DNA of 64,000 nt, taken from an uncultured Solobacterium sp. Its GTDB lineage: Bacteria; Bacillota_I; Bacilli_A; Erysipelotrichales; Erysipelotrichaceae. The notes below the pieces were generated by a model. It saw only the letters and a program-made list of their open reading frames with translations. It did not search any database and was not told the DNA's origin. Position 1 is the stretch's first letter; each line of letters begins with the position of its first letter. Shown piece after piece: positions 48,827-58,405 of this stretch. The stretch lies in contig URYK01000008.1 of assembly GCA_900552125.1 (NCBI GenBank), positions 1 to 64,000 of the forward strand. The letters run 5' to 3'. The position numbers and the translations under genes were made by a program.

Positions 48827-49534
48827 TTAATCTTCTGAAACAACTTGTTCGCTTAAGAAGAAGCTTGCTAGGGTAAAGAAGATATATGTTTGAATCAGTC
48901 CTGAGAACACATCAAAATACGCATGTAGGAATGGTGTTGCGACATATCCCAGCACCCCAAAAGGTAAAAAGCTATTCATCATAGTATAAACCAGCAACAT
49001 GATGATAGAGCCTGCTAGAATATTTCCAAACAAACGCATAGATAAAGAAATCGGTAATGCCAGTTCTCCTATGACATTTAATGGAGTCAATAACCACATT
49101 GGTTCTGTCAACTCCTTTAGACGAGCGACAAGTCCGCCTTTTTTAATACCATTGTATTGAATCAGTAAGAACATCATCAATGCCAAAGTAATATTAAAGC
49201 TTAGATTTGAAGTCGGCGGCTGCAAGCCTAAAAGGCCTAGTAGATTGCTTACTGCCATCATCATAATCAGTGTACCTAAAAATGGAAGATATTTCTTTGT
49301 CTGATCTTTCAGGTTATCACCAATGATGTTTCTGCACAGTCCAGCAACCATTTCCGTAATCAGTAATATACCGCTTGGAGCTTTTCTAACATCTGCTTTT
49401 TCAAATTTCTTTCCAGCCCATATAAAGAAGATGGAAAATAACACACACAGAATCAGCCAGTTGATGATCGACTGTTGAAACTCAATGTTATAGCCAAACA
49501 CGGTTATCACGATTCCGTCGAATGTATCGTACAC
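48827..49534 (-). CDS. atpB: ATP synthase a subunit
   Basis: 235 residues with about five to six membrane helices; stator ion channel. The essential Arg sits in SLSMRLFGNILAG (about 168-180). The C-terminal helix LIQTYIFFTLASFFLSE is conserved. GTG start at 49534, sharing its G with the TAG of the preceding gene; AGGAGG lies 8 bases upstream. Confidence 0.95.
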   Translation of the reverse strand: MYDTFDGIVITVFGYNIEFQQSIINWLILCVLFSIFFIWAGKKFEKADVRKAPSGILLITEMVAGLCRNIIGDNLKDQTKKYLPFLGTLIMMMAVSNLLGLLGLQPPTSNLSFNITLALMMFLLIQYNGIKKGGLVARLKELTEPMWLLTPLNVIGELALPISLSMRLFGNILAGSIIMLLVYTMMNSFLPFGVLGYVATPFLHAYFDVFSGLIQTYIFFTLASFFLSEQVVSED

Positions 49535-49908
49535 TATACATCCTCCTTTCTGTGTCTAAAACTATATAGCAGAATACTACACTTATGAAGCAGCATTCCA
49601 ACTAATAAACCTAGGATATTCGCTCCTGCTATCACGCTTAACGCAAATATGATTGCATATATCAGATATCTTCGAACATAGCTTCGCATTGCTCTTGCCT
49701 TAATATCAGGCACATCAGAGTCAATTCTACCTACCATATTCGTAATCATATTAAAGCCCATAATTCCTGTTAAGGAGCCTATGACGATTCCAAGTATTCC
49801 TTCTTTTCGATATGACGGAAACAACAGGAAACATAAGATACAAGCAATACCCATTAATATAAAGGTTAATACTCGTATCTCCATCCCCATTTTTCTTGTC
49901 TCATTCAT
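49534..49908 (-). CDS. atpI: ATP synthase subunit I
   Basis: About 124 residues, four hydrophobic segments, AtpI family (often acting in c-ring assembly or magnesium/calcium handling). Segment GILGIVIGSLTGIMGFNM resembles the family core. Start ATG 49908 with TTAGGTGA 6 bases upstream, overlapping the previous gene by 8 bases. It ends on the atpB start. Confidence 0.8.
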   Translation of the reverse strand: MNETRKMGMEIRVLTFILMGIACILCFLLFPSYRKEGILGIVIGSLTGIMGFNMITNMVGRIDSDVPDIKARAMRSYVRRYLIYAIIFALSVIAGANILGLLVGMLLHKCSILLYSFRHRKEDV

Positions 49909-50092
49909 GTTCATCACCTAACTTTTTTACCATCAGATATAAACTAGAAATAATCGCATAGGCTAACAAAATCAACAGGCACCATGGTGTCGTATGCAGC
50001 CATTTATCCAAGGCAGAGCCTATAACCACTGCAAGTATACAGGCAAGTGTCATGGTAAACATCAGCCGCATCGCACGATAGACCTCTTTCAT
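49901..50092 (-). CDS. AtpZ/AtpI-type small membrane protein
   Basis: 63 residues, two membrane helices (about 10-28 and 36-55), family ATPase_gene1/AtpZ, which stands first in many ATP synthase operons. Together with AtpI it has been proposed to form a magnesium/calcium channel in Firmicutes. No good binding site before the ATG, 2 bases after the upp stop, so translation may be coupled to upp; an ATG at codon 8 is an alternative. Confidence 0.78.
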   Translation of the reverse strand: MKEVYRAMRLMFTMTLACILAVVIGSALDKWLHTTPWCLLILLAYAIISSLYLMVKKLGDEHE

Positions 50093-50094
50093 GT

Positions 50095-50715
50095 TTATTT
50101 TGTACCGAAAATACGATCTCCTGCATCACCTAAGCCAGGAACGATATAACCTTTTTCATTTAATTTTTCATCTAATGCGGCCAAGTAAATATCTACTTCC
50201 GGATGAGCTTCTTCTACTGCTTTCACACCTTCAGGAGCACCAACTAGACAAACTAGACGAATATTTTTAGCACCTTGTTTCTTCACCATATCAATAGCCG
50301 CAATCGCACTGCCGCCAGTAGCTAACATTGGATCAACGATCATTACAATCGCATCTTTTACATCTTTTGGATATTTCTCAAAATATGTATGAGGTTCTAA
50401 CGTTTCCTCATCACGATATAATCCAACATGCGCAATCTTTACTGTAGGCATTAGATTACAGATACCATTTACCATTCCAAGTCCTGCACGCAGAATAGGA
50501 ACTAAGACAATTTCTTTTGCCAGTTCATATGTTGTTGTTTTTGCAACTGGGGTTTCAATTTCCACTGGTCGTAAAGGAAAATCTCTAGAAATCTCATAAG
50601 CCATCAAGCCTGCAATTTCATCAAGATTCTGACGGAAATCCTTTGTGCCAGTTTCTTTCTTACGCATCGTTGCTAGTTTATGCGTAATTAAAGGATGTTC
50701 TAAGACTTTTAACAT
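50095..50715 (-). CDS. upp: Uracil phosphoribosyltransferase
   Basis: 206 residues. Makes UMP from uracil and PRPP for pyrimidine salvage. Seen: the N-terminal [35 protein letters not shown], the PRPP loop [16 protein letters not shown] and the C-terminal [16 protein letters not shown]. Start ATG 50715 behind GAGGAG. First gene of the transcript that continues into the ATP synthase, as in B. subtilis (upp-atpI). Confidence 0.98.
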   Translation of the reverse strand: MLKVLEHPLITHKLATMRKKETGTKDFRQNLDEIAGLMAYEISRDFPLRPVEIETPVAKTTTYELAKEIVLVPILRAGLGMVNGICNLMPTVKIAHVGLYRDEETLEPHTYFEKYPKDVKDAIVMIVDPMLATGGSAIAAIDMVKKQGAKNIRLVCLVGAPEGVKAVEEAHPEVDIYLAALDEKLNEKGYIVPGLGDAGDRIFGTK

Positions 50716-51115
50716 AATAATCTCCTCACATATCAATTATGCATCTAATATATGCATATCAATTAACGTCAGTACATATTATCATGTACTCACATCAATT
50801 TTATTATAACATGGAACATAACTATTTTATCCTTTTTATGCTTATTTTAGTATTCTTAAGAAAACTATTATCCTCTTTCTTATTTATTATGTTTCTATTT
50901 TTCATCTATATTCTATTCAAATGAGGTCTTGTTAATATTCCCATGTATGTCATTTTATTAATTCAAAGTATTACAAGAATGAATCTCGCATAATGAACAA
51001 GTATATGATTTTATGAATCTGTTACAAGTAGAAAAATATTTAAAAATAATATTTATACAAAAAAGGAAGCAGTAAAAGAATACAGAAATGCTTGAAAATT
51101 TTTATTTCTGCATAA
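50716..51115. other. Intergenic region with the upp-atp promoter
   Basis: About 400 bases between the glyA terminator and upp, strongly AT-rich. It holds the extended -10 at 50803-50811, two small inverted repeats in the upp leader (AGTACAT/ATGTACT at about 50771-50790 and a TATGCAT repeat near 50735-50758), and a weak hairpin CAGAAAT/ATTTCTG near 51083-51110. No gene or known riboswitch motif seen. Confidence 0.6.
50803..50811 (-). promoter_or_regulatory. Extended -10 promoter of upp-atp
   Basis: Minus strand TGTTATAAT with no clear -35; transcript start near 50796, leader of about 80 bases. Confidence 0.55.
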
Positions 51116-51145
51116 CTAAAAACAGCGATCTAAACCGCTGTTTTT
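51116..51145 (-). terminator. Terminator of rpiB-psiE-glyA
   Basis: AAAACAGCG/CGCTGTTTTT stem around an 8-base loop (51118-51145), starting in the last codons of glyA. Confidence 0.85.
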
Positions 51146-52373
51146 ATCGTTCATTTGGTAATGGAAATTGTTTTGTTAATTCCCGCACCTCCTTATGTAC
51201 TGATTTACGAATTTCTTCATCATCCGCATGTTTCAACACTAGACTGATCCATTTCGCAACCTGCTGAAATTCTTTTTCTTTAAATCCTCTTGTTGTCATA
51301 GCTGCACTGCCTAGTCGGATACCACTTGTGACAAATGGTTTTTCCTGATCAAATGGTATTGTATTCTTATTACAGGTTATACCTGCTTCATCTAAGAGGT
51401 TCTCAGCCTGTTTACCACTCATTCCTAATGATGCTTTCACATCTACAAGCAATAAATGATTATCTGTTCCATCACTTACGATACGAAAACCTTCTTGTTT
51501 TAGAGTATCGCACATAACTTTACAGTTCTTAATTACCTGTTCAGCATAATCTTTGAATTCCGGCTGCATAGCCTCATATAAACAAACGGCTTTAGCTGCG
51601 ATGATATGCATTAAAGGTCCACCCTGTATACCTGGAAATACTTTTTTATCTAATAAAGGTGCATGTTCTTTTTTACATAAGATCAAACCGCCTCTAGGGC
51701 CACGTAATGTCTTATGTGTTGTCGTAGTCACAAAATCTGCATATGGAACAGGGCTAGGATGTAATCCAGCAGCCACAAGTCCAGCTATATGTGCCATATC
51801 AACCATAAAATATGCCCCTACTTCATCCGCAATTTCCCTAAACTTTGAAAAATCAATAATTCTAGGATATGCACTTGCACCAGCTACGATAAGTTTAGGT
51901 TTCTCTTTAAGTGCTACACGATGTACCTCTTCATAATCAATACGTTCATCTTCTCTTGTAACACCATAATCCACAAAGCGATATAATGTTCCTGAAAAAT
52001 TTAAAGGGTGTCCATGTGTTAAGTGTCCGCCTGCTGTAAGATTCATTCCCAATACCGTGTCTTGCGGTTCCAGAATACTCATATAGACCCCCATATTAGC
52101 CTGTGAACCACTATGTGGCTGTACATTGGCATGTTCGGCATGAAATAGTTCCTTTGCTCGTTCTTGTGCAATTTCTTCAACTTCATCAACATGTATACAA
52201 CCACCATAATAACGTTTATTAGGATACCCCTCAGCATACTTGTTTGTTAAAATACTTCCTGCAGCTTCTAAAACATCTTTTGATACATAATTCTCTGAAG
52301 CAATCAACTCTATATTATACAATTGACGCTCTGTCTCTTTCTTTATAGCTTCTTGAATACGTAGATCCTGCAT
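51144..52373 (-). CDS. glyA: Serine hydroxymethyltransferase
   Basis: 409 residues, PLP enzyme that interconverts serine and glycine and charges THF with a one-carbon unit. Seen: [55 protein letters not shown], and the PLP Lys in [14 protein letters not shown] (about 226). Complete. GGAGGG precedes the ATG. It supplies folD. Third gene of rpiB-psiE-glyA. Confidence 0.98.
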   Translation of the reverse strand: MQDLRIQEAIKKETERQLYNIELIASENYVSKDVLEAAGSILTNKYAEGYPNKRYYGGCIHVDEVEEIAQERAKELFHAEHANVQPHSGSQANMGVYMSILEPQDTVLGMNLTAGGHLTHGHPLNFSGTLYRFVDYGVTREDERIDYEEVHRVALKEKPKLIVAGASAYPRIIDFSKFREIADEVGAYFMVDMAHIAGLVAAGLHPSPVPYADFVTTTTHKTLRGPRGGLILCKKEHAPLLDKKVFPGIQGGPLMHIIAAKAVCLYEAMQPEFKDYAEQVIKNCKVMCDTLKQEGFRIVSDGTDNHLLLVDVKASLGMSGKQAENLLDEAGITCNKNTIPFDQEKPFVTSGIRLGSAAMTTRGFKEKEFQQVAKWISLVLKHADDEEIRKSVHKEVRELTKQFPLPNER

Positions 52374-52390
52374 GCTTAGCCCTCCATAAA

Positions 52391-52759
52391 TTAATCTTTT
52401 TTATTTGATAAAAAATATTTTTCGATCAAAAATATCAGTAATACTGCTAAGACACCATATAAATTTTCTAATGCGCTGTCATGTGAAATTATGATTTGAC
52501 GAGCTACCGCATACATCAATACCTCAATCACAGATTGTGGAGTATGTAAAATTAACATTTTGATAAACTCTATTCCAACAACAATCGTCAATGCTCTTTC
52601 CAAGACATCGTTTAATTGAAATGTATGTGCAGACATAGAATCTATACCGTAAACAACCATTGCCAAGGTAGAAACCAATACTGCAGCCATTAGAATAACT
52701 GCAATTAAGACCTCTACAATTTTCATAAGCTTTACTAATTTCATATTAATTCTGTGCAT
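52391..52759 (-). CDS. PsiE-family membrane protein
   Basis: 122 residues, four membrane segments. PsiE core seen in [32 protein letters not shown] (positions about 60-91, given in part), with the C-terminal [18 protein letters not shown] helix. PsiE is phosphate-starvation-inducible in E. coli but its function is unknown. It is inserted between rpiB and glyA, 17-20 bases from each, so it shares their transcript. Confidence 0.85.
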   Translation of the reverse strand: MHRINMKLVKLMKIVEVLIAVILMAAVLVSTLAMVVYGIDSMSAHTFQLNDVLERALTIVVGIEFIKMLILHTPQSVIEVLMYAVARQIIISHDSALENLYGVLAVLLIFLIEKYFLSNKKD

Positions 52760-52779
52760 ACGGTACCTCCAAATCTAAA

Positions 52780-53220
52780 TTATTTTTCTAATGCCATTAC
52801 TTTGTCAATTCTTCTCTGATGACGTTCATCGTTTGAAAATTCTGTATTGATCCAAACACGAACAATTTCTTTCATTAGTTCTACGCCAATAATTCTCTGT
52901 CCCATTGCCAATACATTTGAATCATTATGTTCTCTAGTCAGCCTTGCACTTACTGGATCGCTACATAAAGCACAGCGGATTCCTTTTACTTTATTAGCCG
53001 CAATACTTACTCCAATACCAGTTCCACAGATTACAATTCCTCTGTCATTTTTACCATCAGCAACACTTTGTGCTGCAGGAGCAGCGAAATCTGGATAATC
53101 CACAGAATCACAGCTATGGCATCCAAAATCTTCAACTTCATGCCCCATTTCCTTTAACATTTCTTTCACGATTTCTTTGTATTCAAAAGCACCGTGATCA
53201 CAAGCTACTGCAATTTTCAT
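52780..53220 (-). CDS. rpiB: Ribose-5-phosphate isomerase B
   Basis: 146 residues. Converts ribose 5-phosphate to ribulose 5-phosphate. Seen: IAVACDHGAFEYKE (about 3-16), VDYPDFAAPAAQSV, ICGTGIGVSIAANKVKG with the active Cys (about 64-80), and EHNDSNVLAMGQRIIG. Standard length. AGGAGG precedes the ATG. First gene of the rpiB-psiE-glyA unit; the same neighbourhood exists in B. subtilis. Confidence 0.96.
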   Translation of the reverse strand: MKIAVACDHGAFEYKEIVKEMLKEMGHEVEDFGCHSCDSVDYPDFAAPAAQSVADGKNDRGIVICGTGIGVSIAANKVKGIRCALCSDPVSARLTREHNDSNVLAMGQRIIGVELMKEIVRVWINTEFSNDERHQRRIDKVMALEK

Positions 53221-53299
53221 ATCTATCTTTCCTCCTAATCCTTTTCATTATATCATATAGTGATACTCCCATGTGTGTTTTTAGCACAATCAATCCATA

Positions 53300-53346
53300 T
53301 AAAAATACCGCCTGTCTCCAATCTTGAAAACAGACGGTAATACTTA
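53300..53346 (-). terminator. Terminator of the SARP-like regulator gene
   Basis: ACCGTCTGT and ACAGGCGGT (minus strand) form a 9-bp stem with one wobble around a 13-base loop, followed by ATTTTTAT. Confidence 0.75.
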
Positions 53347-53352
53347 TATAAG

Positions 53353-54558
53353 CTAATTTGACTGTTCATCCTCAGTCAATTCAATAGTTTCATATTCTTT
53401 TTGTAAGAATGAACTTTTTAATTTCTTTAATTTATTAAATTGTTCTTCAATACGATTAATAGCTATCTGACAGCCTTCTTCTGTAGAGGTAGCTAAAATA
53501 ATCGCATATTTATAGCTGCTACATTGTGTAAATACATCATTACTGCGTAATTCTTTAATGATAATATTCTTCAGCAGATCAAATTCTTTTTGTACTTCTC
53601 TATTTTCTTCTTCAGAGAATTCCATAGTCAAAAGAACTAGATAGCGTACTTCCTTGCTGCGTTTTAAAAACCGCAGATTCATCTGATAAATATTACGGAA
53701 TACATCATAGTCACAGAAAAATGCTCCTTGATGTTCAGATGTTTCTGTTAACTGATGCTTTAACTCTAGAATATTTACAGACTGATGAGCTACATGATCT
53801 AAAATTCTCTGGTAAATCTGTTTACATTCTTCACTGACTTCTAAAGAAAAACGAGTATAGTACATATCAATTACTTTATGATAATAAGATAAAGCTAGAA
53901 TATATTGACCTGATTGACAATAAGCTTCTAATTTATATTCGTGTATACGGTTATTCGCATGATATTCATATCCTACATTATCACATAACTTAATAATATC
54001 TTCGTATCGTTTATGTTTCATTAAGACATCACAAGTTTTACTTATACTACGCATAAATAAGTCATCATAATAAAGTTTTTGAACTTCTACCCAGTCCTGC
54101 CCATGAAATTCATGCATAAATTGTAATGAATATTTATCTAGTAAAGTAAAACAGGATTCGTACAGTTCATCAGGATCCTCTAATCGTTCCATCTTTGCAC
54201 ATAGCTTCTCCATATGACGAATATCAATTTCACAGGCTACATCAGGATTCCAAGCATATGTATTTCCCTTTGAAAGAATAAAATCAACATCTTTATCCGG
54301 ATAAAATTTTTGTAATTCTTTTCTCGCACGATAGACTAAATTACGAAGTGCACCTTCTGGATTATCGGACTCTTCCTCCTGCCATAATAATTTCATCAGG
54401 TCTTCTTTTAAGCACATTTTATTCTGATTGGTAATTAAGTAAGCAATTAACAGCACTAGCTGCATGCTTTTCTTTTTTTCTTGTGGAAAACGAAAGGATT
54501 TGTTTACCATTCGAAATTCACCTAACAATTGAATTTTTAATGCGTTTTTCTTTCTCAT
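53353..54558 (-). CDS. SARP-like regulator with BTAD domain
   Basis: 401 residues. Residues 5-100 form a winged helix of OmpR/SARP type (LKIQLLGEFRMV, KEDLMKLLWQEEESDNPEGALRN), 105-255 a bacterial transcriptional activator domain with TPR-like helices (YILALSYYHKVIDMYYTRF). The last 120 residues (YLVLLTMEF, RSNDVFTQCSSYKYAIILATS, QIAINRIEEQF) look like a degenerate GGDEF/cyclase fold without the GGDEF motif, so no enzyme activity is expected. No ligand known. Downstream of ywlC; separated from rpiB by a terminator. Confidence 0.85.
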   Translation of the reverse strand: MRKKNALKIQLLGEFRMVNKSFRFPQEKKKSMQLVLLIAYLITNQNKMCLKEDLMKLLWQEEESDNPEGALRNLVYRARKELQKFYPDKDVDFILSKGNTYAWNPDVACEIDIRHMEKLCAKMERLEDPDELYESCFTLLDKYSLQFMHEFHGQDWVEVQKLYYDDLFMRSISKTCDVLMKHKRYEDIIKLCDNVGYEYHANNRIHEYKLEAYCQSGQYILALSYYHKVIDMYYTRFSLEVSEECKQIYQRILDHVAHQSVNILELKHQLTETSEHQGAFFCDYDVFRNIYQMNLRFLKRSKEVRYLVLLTMEFSEEENREVQKEFDLLKNIIIKELRSNDVFTQCSSYKYAIILATSTEEGCQIAINRIEEQFNKLKKLKSSFLQKEYETIELTEDEQSN

Positions 54559-54576
54559 GCTTTTTCCTCTTACTTT

Positions 54577-55188
54577 CTATCCTTTAATCACATTTGTTAT
54601 TTCTTCTTCCGAAATTGGACCACTACGAATAATAACAGGTTTTTCTTTACTCATATCAACAATTGTACTTGCACTCTTCCCCTTTGCTTCCCCTAATACA
54701 ATTGCGTCAATTCTTCCATCTAACTGTTCCAATACCTGCTTGTCATAAACACCTGTTTCATGTCCTGACAGATTAGCACTTGTAACCAGAAGCGGTTTTC
54801 CACACTCTTTGATTAAATCTAATACAAATTCATCATCAGGCATACGTATACCAACAGTAGAGAAACCATTTGTTATATAATCAGGTAAGTTTTCTTTCTT
54901 CTTTAATATAATAGTAAATGCCCCAGGCATAAATGCTTTTGCCAAACGACTTGCAGCATCGTCTACATAAGCAATGGATTTCATTTGTTCTACACTAGCA
55001 ACCATAGTCGGAATAGGTTTATCTTCTGGGCGTCCTTTACTTTCTTTCAACGCAATCAAAGCCTCTTCATTTTCATATATTACACCTAGACCAAAAACGG
55101 TATCCGTAGGAAAAGCAACTACTTTTCCTTCTTTAAGCAATGCAGCGACTTCTTGTAAATCTTCTTTAGTAAACTTTTTAGTCTGCAT
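54577..55188 (-). CDS. ywlC: L-threonylcarbamoyladenylate synthase (Sua5/YwlC/YrdC family)
   Basis: 203 residues. Makes threonylcarbamoyl-AMP for the t6A modification of tRNAs that read ANN codons. Seen: LKEGKVVAFPTDTVFGLGV (about 18-36), ALKESKGRPEDKPIPTMV (KR-x-x-K substrate loop), MPGAFTIILKKK and LLVTSANLSGHETG. Only the YrdC domain; the Sua5 C-terminal domain is absent. ATG 55188 follows AGGA by 10 bases. It is the first gene of the ywlC-SARP pair and heads the same cluster as in B. subtilis. Confidence 0.95.
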   Translation of the reverse strand: MQTKKFTKEDLQEVAALLKEGKVVAFPTDTVFGLGVIYENEEALIALKESKGRPEDKPIPTMVASVEQMKSIAYVDDAASRLAKAFMPGAFTIILKKKENLPDYITNGFSTVGIRMPDDEFVLDLIKECGKPLLVTSANLSGHETGVYDKQVLEQLDGRIDAIVLGEAKGKSASTIVDMSKEKPVIIRSGPISEEEITNVIKG

Positions 55189-55197
55189 ATTTTTCAC

Positions 55198-55518
55198 ATC
55201 CTGTTCAATAGAATTTTATATTTGCATAGAGAAATTTATTTTTTTAGCTACTACTAATTATATGGCTAAAGATTTAATAAATATTTTATTATATAGAACT
55301 ATTCTTATCAACACTAAAATAGTGTGCTATTGTCACATTTATTGTAACATAAATTATCATAGAATACTCATAATATCAAAAAAAAACAGGCAACATATAC
55401 CATTTTAGCACAAAAATCATTAATTAATCACATGTTTTATCAACAAAAACAAGAATTGTGTAGAAATATGTGTAAAAGTTATGTTATTATTAAAAGGCTT
55501 TATATAGGAGGTTTTATT
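55198..55518. other. AT-rich divergent intergenic region
   Basis: About 320 bases between the ywlC operon and the amino acid transporter gene. Promoters for both must lie here; only weak -10-like motifs were seen. No hairpin of note and no credible gene. Confidence 0.5.
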
Positions 55519-56967
55519 ATGGAAAACTCAAAGAAGATCGTCTGGTATAACCTTGCGTTCATGGCATTTTCCACTGTTTGGGGTTTCGGTAACGTAGTAA
55601 ACGGATTCGGTTACTCAAATGGTATTGCTGGTCAGGCTATATTTACATGGATTCTGATGTTTGCCTTATATTTTGTGCCTTATGCATTGATGGTTGGTGA
55701 ATTAGGATCTGCATTTAAAGATTCTGGTGGAGGTGTTAGTTCATGGATTCATGAAACAATGGGTCCTAAACTTGCATACTATGCTGGATGGACATATTGG
55801 GCTTGTCACATCACCTATATTGCTAGTAAAGCAAGTGGTGGTTTAAAAGGTATCTCACAGGCTACAAGCTTTTTATTCATGTCTAATGGTCAAGACTGGT
55901 TTGATAGCCTTGATACAATTACAGTTCAAGCTTTAACAATGGCAATATTCTTACTATTCTGTTGGATTGCTAGTCGTGGATTAAATCCATTGAAAAAATT
56001 AACAACTCTTGCAGGAAGCAGTATGTTTGTTATGTCAATCTTATACATCATTATGATGCTTGCTGCTCCAGCAATTAATCCAGATGGAGGATTCCAGGCT
56101 CTAGATTTTAGCTGGGATAGCATTATTCCTCAGTTTAATGTTAATTATTTCACTTCGTTGTCTATCTTCGTATTTGCGGTTGGTGGATGTGAAAAAATTT
56201 CACCATACGTAAATAAGGTAGAAGACCCAGCTCGCGGATTCCCTAAAGGTATGATCGCTTTAGCTATCATGGTTATGGTTTGTGCTATTCTTGGTACCAT
56301 CGCAATGGGTATGATGTTCGATCCTGCTATGGTAGCAAATGATCTTGATGGATTTGTATCTAATGGATCTTACTGGGCATTTGAACGTTTAGGTGCATAT
56401 TATGGAATTGGAAGCTCTCTAAAAGTCATTTACTCAATCTGTAATGCAATCGGACAGCTTTCTACTCTAGTATTAAGTATCGATGCTCCATTACGTATGT
56501 TACTAGATAATGAACAAGCAAGAGAATTTATCCCTAGCGGTTTATTAAAACAGAACAAACATGGTGCTTATATTAACGGTATCTGGATGGTTGTTATTCT
56601 ATCTGGAAGTATCATCGCTATTCAGGCATTAGGAGGAAGTGCTCAGGGTATCTTAAAACAGCTTACTGACTTGAACTCTATCTGTATGCCATTACGTTAC
56701 TTATGGGTATTTGCTGCTTATATTGCTTTACGTAAAGCAGGAGATAAATTCCAAGCAGAATATCGTTTTACTAAGAATCAGAAATTCGCATTAGTAGCTG
56801 GAGCTTGGTGTTTCTTCGTAACAGCTGCATGTTGTTTACTAAAAATCTTTGGTGCAACTGATGCTTTATCATTAGCACTAAATATTATTACACCAATCGT
56901 CTTAACTGCTTTAGGTTTGATTCTTCCAGTTATCAAAAAGAATCAAGACGCAAAAGCTAAAGCTTAA
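55519..56967 (+). CDS. APC-superfamily amino acid transporter
   Basis: 482 residues, about twelve membrane helices. N-terminal NLAFMAFSTVWGFGNVVNG and ELGSAFKDSGGGVSSWIHE contain the Gly-rich unwound helix 1 and helix 2 motifs of APC carriers; FAVGGCEKISPYVNKVEDPARGFPKG holds the helix 6 GG-x-E element. It belongs near the glutamate:GABA antiporter/YjeM-like group, but the substrate cannot be read from sequence. AGGAGG precedes ATG 55519; upstream in-frame codons overlap the likely promoter. Monocistronic with its own terminator. Confidence 0.9.
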   Translation: MENSKKIVWYNLAFMAFSTVWGFGNVVNGFGYSNGIAGQAIFTWILMFALYFVPYALMVGELGSAFKDSGGGVSSWIHETMGPKLAYYAGWTYWACHITYIASKASGGLKGISQATSFLFMSNGQDWFDSLDTITVQALTMAIFLLFCWIASRGLNPLKKLTTLAGSSMFVMSILYIIMMLAAPAINPDGGFQALDFSWDSIIPQFNVNYFTSLSIFVFAVGGCEKISPYVNKVEDPARGFPKGMIALAIMVMVCAILGTIAMGMMFDPAMVANDLDGFVSNGSYWAFERLGAYYGIGSSLKVIYSICNAIGQLSTLVLSIDAPLRMLLDNEQAREFIPSGLLKQNKHGAYINGIWMVVILSGSIIAIQALGGSAQGILKQLTDLNSICMPLRYLWVFAAYIALRKAGDKFQAEYRFTKNQKFALVAGAWCFFVTAACCLLKIFGATDALSLALNIITPIVLTALGLILPVIKKNQDAKAKA

Positions 56968-56970
56968 ATG

Positions 56971-57007
56971 ATAAAAAGTCTTGTTTAAATACAGGACTTT
57001 TTTATTA
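56971..57007 (+). terminator. Terminator of the amino acid transporter gene
   Basis: AAAAAGTCTTGT and ACAGGACTTTTTT form an 11-bp stem around TTAAAT. Confidence 0.85.
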
Positions 57008-57044
57008 TGAAAAATTTCTTTATACCTATTTTATTTTGATTTTA

Positions 57045-57053
57045 TGCTATACT
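57045..57053 (+). promoter_or_regulatory. Extended -10 promoter of the M18 peptidase gene
   Basis: TGCTATACT, 29 bases before the ATG, with no clear -35. Confidence 0.5.
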
Positions 57054-57082
57054 ATACATGTTAAAAAATAGGAGGATTACTT

Positions 57083-58399
57083 ATGCAAAATGAATTAGTT
57101 AATGAACTACTTACTTTTATACAAAAAAGTCCTAGCTGTTTTCATGCAGTAGATACTATGAAACATATGCTATTAGAAAGTGGCTATCAGGAATTAAAAG
57201 AATGTGAAAGCTGGAAATTAGAAAAGAGTGGAAAATATTTTACCACTAGAAATGGTTCTAGTATTATTGCTTTCCATATTGGTAATGACTTAAGTGATTA
57301 TCATTTCCAGGTAACTTCTTCTCATTCTGATTCTCCAACTTTCAAAGTAAAAGAAGTTGCTGAATTAAAAGGAAAAGGTGGTTATTTACAATTAAATACA
57401 GAAGGATATGGTGGAATGCTATGTTCTACATGGTTTGACCGTCCACTTTCTTTAGCTGGTCGTGTTTTAGTTAAAGAAGGAAATACATTCACAAGTAAAT
57501 TATTAAGCTTTGATCGTGATTTAGTATTGATTCCTAATGTTGCTATTCATATGAATCGTGACGCAAACAACGGAGTTAAATACAATAATCAGATTGATAT
57601 GCTTCCTTTATTCTCTGCAGGAGAATGTGAAGAAGGTTCTTATGCTCAATTAATCGCTGATGAACTAGGATGTAAGAAAGAAGATATCTTTGGTACTGAT
57701 TTATATTTATATAATCGTATGGCTCCAAGTATTTGGGGAGCTAAAGAAGAATTTATTTCATCTCCAAAACTAGACGATTTACAATGTGCATTCACTTCTT
57801 TAAAAGCAATGTTAAACAGTGTAAATGATAAAGCAGTAAATGTATTTGCTTGTTTTGATAATGAAGAAGTTGGATCTGGTACTAAACAAGGAGCTTGTTC
57901 AACATTCTTATATGATGTTTTACAAAGAATTAATGATAACTTAGGATTTGCTAAAGAAGATTACTATCGTGCTGTCGCAAAAAGTTTCATGATTTCTTGT
58001 GATAACGCTCATGCTGTTCATCCAAATCATCCAGAGAAAACAGATGCGACTAACTGTACTTATATGAATAAAGGTATCGTTGTTAAATTTAGCGCAAACC
58101 AGAAATATACTACGGATGCAATCAGTTCCGCTGTATTTGCAGGAATCTGTGAAAAAGCTAATGTACCAGTTCAATATTTCGCAAATAGAAGTGATGCAGC
58201 TGGTGGAAGTACATTAGGAAACCTATCTAGCCAGAAAGTTTCAATGCATACTGTAGATATTGGACTAGCACAGCTTGCAATGCACTCATCTTATGAAACT
58301 GGCGGAATTAAAGATAGTGAATACATGGTTCGTGCACTAACAACATTCTATAACTCAAATCTTCATATTACCGATAGTGATTCAATTGAGGTTGCATAA
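57083..58399 (+). CDS. M18-family aminopeptidase
   Basis: 438 residues, cytoplasmic dinuclear zinc aminopeptidase (aspartyl aminopeptidase/ApeB family). Zinc ligands seen: SSHSDSP (His about 82), PKLDDLQ (Asp about 233), FDNEEVGSG (Glu-Glu about 268), SCDNAHAVHP (Asp, about 312) and VSMHTVDIG (His about 402). PSCFHAVDTM at the N-terminus is the M18 start signature. It removes N-terminal residues from peptides. AGGAGG precedes the ATG. Confidence 0.95.
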   Translation: MQNELVNELLTFIQKSPSCFHAVDTMKHMLLESGYQELKECESWKLEKSGKYFTTRNGSSIIAFHIGNDLSDYHFQVTSSHSDSPTFKVKEVAELKGKGGYLQLNTEGYGGMLCSTWFDRPLSLAGRVLVKEGNTFTSKLLSFDRDLVLIPNVAIHMNRDANNGVKYNNQIDMLPLFSAGECEEGSYAQLIADELGCKKEDIFGTDLYLYNRMAPSIWGAKEEFISSPKLDDLQCAFTSLKAMLNSVNDKAVNVFACFDNEEVGSGTKQGACSTFLYDVLQRINDNLGFAKEDYYRAVAKSFMISCDNAHAVHPNHPEKTDATNCTYMNKGIVVKFSANQKYTTDAISSAVFAGICEKANVPVQYFANRSDAAGGSTLGNLSSQKVSMHTVDIGLAQLAMHSSYETGGIKDSEYMVRALTTFYNSNLHITDSDSIEVA

Positions 58400-58405
58400 T
58401 CACTC

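Noticed and set aside
50716..50800. PyrR-type or other riboswitch in the upp leader
   Set aside because: Only small inverted repeats are present; no PyrR binding motif or known aptamer consensus was found.
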